From the NCBI GenBank assembly GCA_005888465.1, contig VAYJ01000031.1, positions 1 through 8,704 on the forward strand: a DNA stretch of 8,704 bases, in the 5' to 3' direction. The position numbers and the translations under genes were made by a program. Shown here piece by piece: positions 5,126 to 8,704 of this stretch (its first letter is position 1; the number at the start of each line of letters is the position of its first letter). Below the pieces are notes generated by a model. The model was not told the DNA's origin, made no database searches, and saw nothing but the letters and a program-made list of their open reading frames with translations. The stretch is from Actinomycetota bacterium. Lineage in GTDB: Bacteria; Actinomycetota; UBA4738.

Positions 5126-8100
5126 CTAGGAACTGGCGGTCGACGCCTCCGGCGCGAGCGCCGCCGCCTCGGCCGAGAGCCAACGAGCGCCGACCGAGTC
5201 GAAGACGGCTTTCGCCTCGCGCGCCCGATCTGCCGCGTCCCGTGCCCGTCCGAGCGCGCCGAGGCATCGCGCCCCGCCCAGGAGCGCGAGCGCGCGCGCG
5301 AACACGTGTCCTAGCCGGTCCCACTCGGCCGTCACATCCTCGAAGGCGGCGAGCGCCCCGGCAAGGTCGCCTGCGCCCTCCAGCACTTCGGCGCGACTCG
5401 CGCGGAGGCTCGCCCGGGCGACCGCGAACTGCTCGATGCCCTCGGTCCCGAGGATCCGCGCTGCGAGCTGCTGGTCGCCGATCGCCCTCGCCACCAGGAC
5501 GCCGTCGAGCATCCCGTAGGAGCTGACTCCCTTTCCGAGGTCGGTCACGAGCTCGCCGAGGAGTTCAGCGGCCGCCCCGGGTCGGCCGCGGTGTGCGGCG
5601 ATCTGGGCGGACGTCGTCAGCGCGGGCCGGTAGCTCTGCACGTCGAGGCCGATACGCGCTGCGGGCAGGAGCTCCGCCATGAGCTCCTCCGCGCGGTCGA
5701 GCTCACCGCGGAACGCGTGGACCTTGGCCTCCTGTGTGCCCGCGATCATCACCGGCTGGGGAAGGCCGCGCCCCTCGTGCCACCGCCGCACGTCTTCCGA
5801 CGCGGCGATCACCTCGTCCCAGCGTCCCAGGTCGAACAGCCGCCACGTGGTCTCCGCGAGCATCCACATGCGGTTGGTGCCGTTGCCCCGGCGCTCGGCG
5901 AACCGCATGCCCTCCTCGTAGATGGCGAGCCCTGCGGCCGGCCCCTCGAGAGCCGAAACCCAGTCCGCAAGGTTGTCGTAGCCGACCGCCGTCTCCTTCC
6001 CCAGGCCCAGCTCGTACCCGAGCCGGACCGCCTCCTCGAGGTCGGCTTTGCCCTGCGGATCGCCTCGGATGGCGCCGGCGATTCCCCGGTACTGGAGCGC
6101 CCGCATCCGGTACTCGGGAAGATCCAGCTGGTCCGCCATCTCGAGGGTGACGGCCGTCCAGTGCTCCCACACCTCCAGGTTCCCGAGCATCATGTTCTCC
6201 CCGGCGCGTGTGCAGTAGGCTCCGAGCAGCTCGCGGCTCGGACCGAACGGCTCGAGGAGCTCCACGGCCTCGTCGGTTCGTTGCAGCGCTTCACCCGTGG
6301 CGCCTGCCCACTTGAGGAACTGCGAGTACTCGCGGAGCATCGCGCCGGCCCGGATGGTCTCGTCACGGGCCTTCAGGTGCTCGACCGCCGCCTCGAAGGC
6401 GCCCCGCATCTCCGGGATGTTCGTCTCGCCCACATCGACGCCGGCGGCGAGCGCCCGCACGCGAAGCACGGGGAGCTCGGGGTCGCCCGGCGGAAGGGCG
6501 GCCTCGGCGCGCCGGTAGAACTGCACCGCCTTGGCGAAGTCCAGCCGCTGCGCCCGTTCTCCCGCCAGGGCGAGCGCCCCCGCGGTCTTCCGTCGAAGTT
6601 CGACGTCGGGCTCGCGACCCGCGGCCAGGGTGAGCTCGATCGCTTGCTCGTAGTGGTACGCGAGGAACTCGGCCTGGTCGGTGACCCGCTCCCCGGCCGC
6701 GGCCTCGATCCACGCGGCGACGGCTAGATGCTTCGCCGCCCGCTCCGCCCGCGGGATCTGCCCGTACGCGACGTCGCGTACCAGCGCGTGCCAGAACGAG
6801 TACTCGACCTGGTCCTGCACCGAGCTCGTCCGGACGGTCCTCACCAGCTCCTTGCGCGAGAGGTCGTGCAGTCCCTCGCGGACGGAGGTCTCCCCCACCC
6901 CGCCCATCGCCGCGACCGTCCCCGACCAGAACACCTTCCCGACCACCGACGCGTTCTGGAGGAGCGCCTTGCGGTCCGCCGAGAGCGTGTCCAGGCGCGC
7001 GCCGATGAGCGCGTGCACCGATTCCGGCATGGGGATGCCGCCGCCGTTCGCCGCGATCCGAAGGGACGCGCCGTGGCGCTCGAGGATCCCGCGGTCGGTC
7101 AGCATGCGAACGAACTCCTCCGCGTAGAGCGGGTTGCCGCCCGCGCGGTCGAGCAACTCCGCCTGGACCTCGGCCGGCAGCACCGCTTGCTCGAGCAGCG
7201 CCGACAGGAGGCGCGCGGTGTCCGTCTCGGTGAGGGGCGGGAGCGAGATCGTCGTCGAGTTCCGCTTGCCGCCGCCCCAGCCCGGGTAACGCTCGTAGAG
7301 CTCCGGCCGCGCCGAGCACACGACGAAGAGGGGCACGCCGCTCGACCATTCGACGAGATGCTCGACGAACTCGACGAGGGGCCCGTCGGCCCAGTGCAGG
7401 TCCTCGAAGACCAGGACCAGCGGGTCGCGCGCGGCGATCGCCTCCAGGAACCGGCCCCAGGCGGTGAACGACTCGTCGCGGCTCCCGCCGCCCTCGGACT
7501 CGATGCCGCCGACGCCGATGAGCGGTGCGAGCCGCCCAGCCGCTTCGGGAGCGTCCGACTCCAGGATCCCGGCCTGCGCCTTCACCATCTCGCCGAGCGC
7601 CCAGTACGTGACGCCCTCGCCGTAGGGCAGGCACCGGCCCTGCCGCCAGTAGATGAGGTCGGGAAGGTCGTCGAGGTGCCGGCGAAGCTCCCACAGCAGG
7701 CGCGTCTTGCCGACGCCCGGCTCGCCGGTGATGGTGACGAGCTGCACCGAGGGCTCCCCCACCGCGCGCGCGAACGTCTGGGTGAGCACCGCGAACTCGT
7801 TGTCGCGCCCGACGAACGGTGTCCGCGTGCCCTGCTCCACGTCGATGCCGAAGCGGCTCCGGGCCGAGAGCGCCCGCCAGATCGGGACGGGCTCGGCCTT
7901 GCCTTTGACCGTCACCGGCTCCAGTTCCTCGTACTCGACCAAATCCTTCGTCGCGCGATAGGTCATCTGCCCGACGACCACGCCCCCCACCGGCGCCACG
8001 CCCTGCAGCCGGGCCGCCGTGTTCACGACGTCGCCGGTGACGATCCCCTCGCCCTCCTCGGCCCGCGCCCCGAGCGCCACCACGGCCTCGCCGGTGTTGA

Positions 8101-8509
8101 TGCCGATCCGGACCGAGAGCTCCAGGCTCGGGCGCTGCTCGTTGAGCTCGCCGATGGCTCCCAGGATCCGGAGCGCCGAACGCACGGATCGTTCGGCGTC
8201 GTCCTCGTGCGCGACGGGCGCGCCGAAGACCGCCATGACGGCGTCGCCGATGAACTTCTCGACCGTGCCACCGAACCGCTCGATCTCCGTCCGAAGGCGC
8301 GCGTGGTACGGACGGAGGGTCGCGCGCACGTCCTCGGGGTCGGCGTTGTCGCTTCGAGCGGTGAAGCCGACCAGGTCGCAGAACAGGACCGTGACGAGCT
8401 TGCGCTCCTCGCGCGACGGCTCGCGCTCCGCGGGAAGGGCCGAGCCACAGTTCAAGCAGAACCGCGCTCGGGCGGGGTTCTCCTCACCGCACGTAGGGCA
8501 GACGGTCAC
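5126..8509 (-). CDS. Zinc-ribbon / class III adenylate-guanylate cyclase / AAA ATPase / TPR-like signalling protein
   Basis: 1127 residues. The GTG at 8509 is the only possible start: an in-frame TAG lies four codons upstream, and the protein begins directly with the zinc ribbon. Domains in order: zinc ribbon with Cys4, Cys7, Cys18, Cys21 (CPTC and CLNC); class III cyclase about 37-215 with metal Asp45 (LFCDLVGFT) and Asp89, substrate-specifying Lys85 (EKFIGD) and Asp160, and Asn163/Arg167 (VTGDVVNTAARL), so every canonical catalytic residue for an adenylyl cyclase is present; AAA_16/STAND-type ATPase from PFVGRD (231) with Walker A GEPGVGKT (262-269) and Walker B LVLVFEDLHWAD (364-375); then a helical region from about 590 to the end, rich in A-L-x-x-Y/F-x-x-A repeats resembling TPRs. 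No C-terminal DNA-binding domain is seen. Such proteins are cytoplasmic and thought to couple ATP-dependent oligomerisation and ligand binding to cyclic nucleotide synthesis. The SRPBCC gene follows 62 nt downstream. The upstream -10-like box suggests leaderless transcription. Confidence 0.93.
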   Translation of the reverse strand: MTVCPTCGEENPARARFCLNCGSALPAEREPSREERKLVTVLFCDLVGFTARSDNADPEDVRATLRPYHARLRTEIERFGGTVEKFIGDAVMAVFGAPVAHEDDAERSVRSALRILGAIGELNEQRPSLELSVRIGINTGEAVVALGARAEEGEGIVTGDVVNTAARLQGVAPVGGVVVGQMTYRATKDLVEYEELEPVTVKGKAEPVPIWRALSARSRFGIDVEQGTRTPFVGRDNEFAVLTQTFARAVGEPSVQLVTITGEPGVGKTRLLWELRRHLDDLPDLIYWRQGRCLPYGEGVTYWALGEMVKAQAGILESDAPEAAGRLAPLIGVGGIESEGGGSRDESFTAWGRFLEAIAARDPLVLVFEDLHWADGPLVEFVEHLVEWSSGVPLFVVCSARPELYERYPGWGGGKRNSTTISLPPLTETDTARLLSALLEQAVLPAEVQAELLDRAGGNPLYAEEFVRMLTDRGILERHGASLRIAANGGGIPMPESVHALIGARLDTLSADRKALLQNASVVGKVFWSGTVAAMGGVGETSVREGLHDLSRKELVRTVRTSSVQDQVEYSFWHALVRDVAYGQIPRAERAAKHLAVAAWIEAAAGERVTDQAEFLAYHYEQAIELTLAAGREPDVELRRKTAGALALAGERAQRLDFAKAVQFYRRAEAALPPGDPELPVLRVRALAAGVDVGETNIPEMRGAFEAAVEHLKARDETIRAGAMLREYSQFLKWAGATGEALQRTDEAVELLEPFGPSRELLGAYCTRAGENMMLGNLEVWEHWTAVTLEMADQLDLPEYRMRALQYRGIAGAIRGDPQGKADLEEAVRLGYELGLGKETAVGYDNLADWVSALEGPAAGLAIYEEGMRFAERRGNGTNRMWMLAETTWRLFDLGRWDEVIAASEDVRRWHEGRGLPQPVMIAGTQEAKVHAFRGELDRAEELMAELLPAARIGLDVQSYRPALTTSAQIAAHRGRPGAAAELLGELVTDLGKGVSSYGMLDGVLVARAIGDQQLAARILGTEGIEQFAVARASLRASRAEVLEGAGDLAGALAAFEDVTAEWDRLGHVFARALALLGGARCLGALGRARDAADRAREAKAVFDSVGARWLSAEAAALAPEASTASS

Positions 8510-8515
8510 GTGGGA

Positions 8516-8521
8516 AGTCTA
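8516..8521 (-). promoter_or_regulatory. Putative -10 box (TAGACT) for leaderless transcription of the large cyclase gene
   Basis: On the minus strand TAGACT is followed by tcccac and then the GTG start, so the G of GTG is the seventh base after the box, the expected transcription start. There is no Shine-Dalgarno ahead of the GTG. The TAG of the box is also the in-frame stop that bounds the reading frame. No convincing -35 is seen 17 nt upstream. Confidence 0.5.
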
Positions 8522-8616
8522 GAGGCCGGGATCCGGGTCTCCCCGAGGTGCCGGAGGGGGTTGCTCGGGCTGACTATGGAGAAATATTCTAAACTGGCAA
8601 TATTGCTCGTTGGGGG

Positions 8617-8626
8617 AACTATCCCC
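8617..8626 (-). promoter_or_regulatory. Candidate shared operator, copy 2 (GGGGATAGTT)
   Basis: Read on the minus strand this is the same 10-mer as at 3262-3271, about 108 nt before the start of the large cyclase gene and in the same orientation relative to it. It overlaps the small GGGGA/TCCCC hairpin. A chance match of ten bases in one window is possible but unlikely, and the upstream location of both copies adds weight. Confidence 0.35.
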
Positions 8627-8663
8627 TTGACGGCGAGGCGGCATCCGGAGGCGCTGAGCCCCC

Positions 8664-8680
8664 GTTAGCGAACTAACCCG
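8664..8680 (-). promoter_or_regulatory. Candidate shared operator, copy 3 (GGGTTAGTT-CGCTAAC)
   Basis: On the minus strand GGGTTAGTTCGCTAAC aligns to GGGATAGTTGACGCTAAC at 3263-3280 with one mismatch and a 2-nt gap. This copy is a perfect palindrome (GTTAG-N4-CTAAC), as expected for a dimeric regulator site. It lies about 155 nt before the large cyclase start, and just ahead of a GGAGG that may serve a gene to the right, so it could act on either side. Confidence 0.35.
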
Positions 8681-8704
8681 ATAAGCGCCGGGAGGATCTT
8701 CATC

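Larger units (their letters stand above)
8510..8704. other. Intergenic region upstream of the large cyclase, with AT-rich island and palindromes
   Basis: No gene is supported in these 195 nt. An AT-rich stretch (about 8579-8606) holds two AATATT cores 16 nt apart (8583-8588 and 8599-8604); the second sits in the perfect 10-nt palindrome GCAATATTGC (8597-8606). Next come a GGGGA/TCCCC hairpin (8613-8617 with 8622-8626, 4-nt loop) and a GTTAG/CTAAC hairpin (8664-8668 with 8673-8677), the latter nested inside GGCGCT/AGCGCC (8650-8655 with 8684-8689). GGAGG at 8691-8695 is placed to serve a + strand gene starting just past the right edge. The stretch therefore probably contains divergent promoters and operators. 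Confidence 0.6.

Noticed and set aside
5064..5324. N-terminal extension of the SRPBCC protein to 5324
   Set aside because: It would overlap the end of the large cyclase gene, is Arg-rich without motif, and the GAGGAG site directly precedes ATG 5063.
6728..8668. Long + strand open frame (646 codons) antisense to the large cyclase
   Set aside because: It mirrors the codon structure of the real gene in GC-rich DNA, its product is Arg/Asp/Leu/Pro-rich without any recognisable motif, and the opposite strand has a complete multidomain protein.
8664..8680. Integron attC/attI-like core (GTTAGCG and CTAAC)
   Set aside because: The bases do not fit GTTRRRY and RYYYAAC fully and no cassette-like genes or integrase are present.
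8665..8703. Tiny - strand frame of 12 codons beginning ATGAAGATCCTC
   Set aside because: Too short, no ribosome binding site visible within the window and it lies over the palindrome.

Overview
The window is GC-rich and densely coding, with seven genes in about 8.7 kb. GTG and possibly CTG start codons, leaderless-looking -10 boxes (TANNNT) placed right before start codons, a LolA-like gene coupled to an ABC exporter, and two large class III nucleotide cyclases together suggest an actinobacterium, plausibly a soil lineage such as Thermoleophilia. A Chloroflexota host cannot be excluded from this sequence alone. No rRNA, tRNA, CRISPR array, transposase or integrase was seen.

Left block (1-2465, all + strand): the 3' end of a LolA-like lipoprotein/carrier gene, then an ABC-2 type exporter ATPase and its six-helix permease, joined by 4-nt and 14-nt overlaps as in a coupled operon. 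A small VOC (glyoxalase-fold) gene follows 32 nt later. The ATPase seems to begin at a CTG codon that overlaps the stop codon of the LolA-like gene.

Middle (2466-3316): a striking AT-cored inverted repeat of about 90 nt lies between the VOC gene and a convergent gene on the minus strand. That gene encodes two Lrp/AsnC-type ligand-binding (RAM) domains joined by a proline-rich linker, with no DNA-binding domain. It diverges from the next gene across an 82-nt promoter region.

Right block (3317-8509): two class III nucleotide cyclases face each other. The + strand one is an alpha/beta-hydrolase fused to a cyclase domain; its hydrolase nucleophile serine is replaced by alanine and its cyclase lacks several textbook substrate-binding residues. 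The - strand one is an 1127-residue zinc-ribbon/cyclase/AAA-ATPase/TPR-like protein with the full canonical cyclase residue set. An SRPBCC protein gene sits downstream of the large cyclase on the same strand, and its 3' end overlaps the 3' end of the hydrolase-cyclase by 32 nt. Both cyclase genes carry the 10-mer GGGGATAGTT upstream in the same orientation relative to the gene, and a longer gapped version of the motif occurs at both places, so shared regulation is possible.

Right end (8510-8704): noncoding, with an AT-rich island, small palindromes and hairpins, and a GGAGG at the very edge that may belong to a + strand gene beyond the window.
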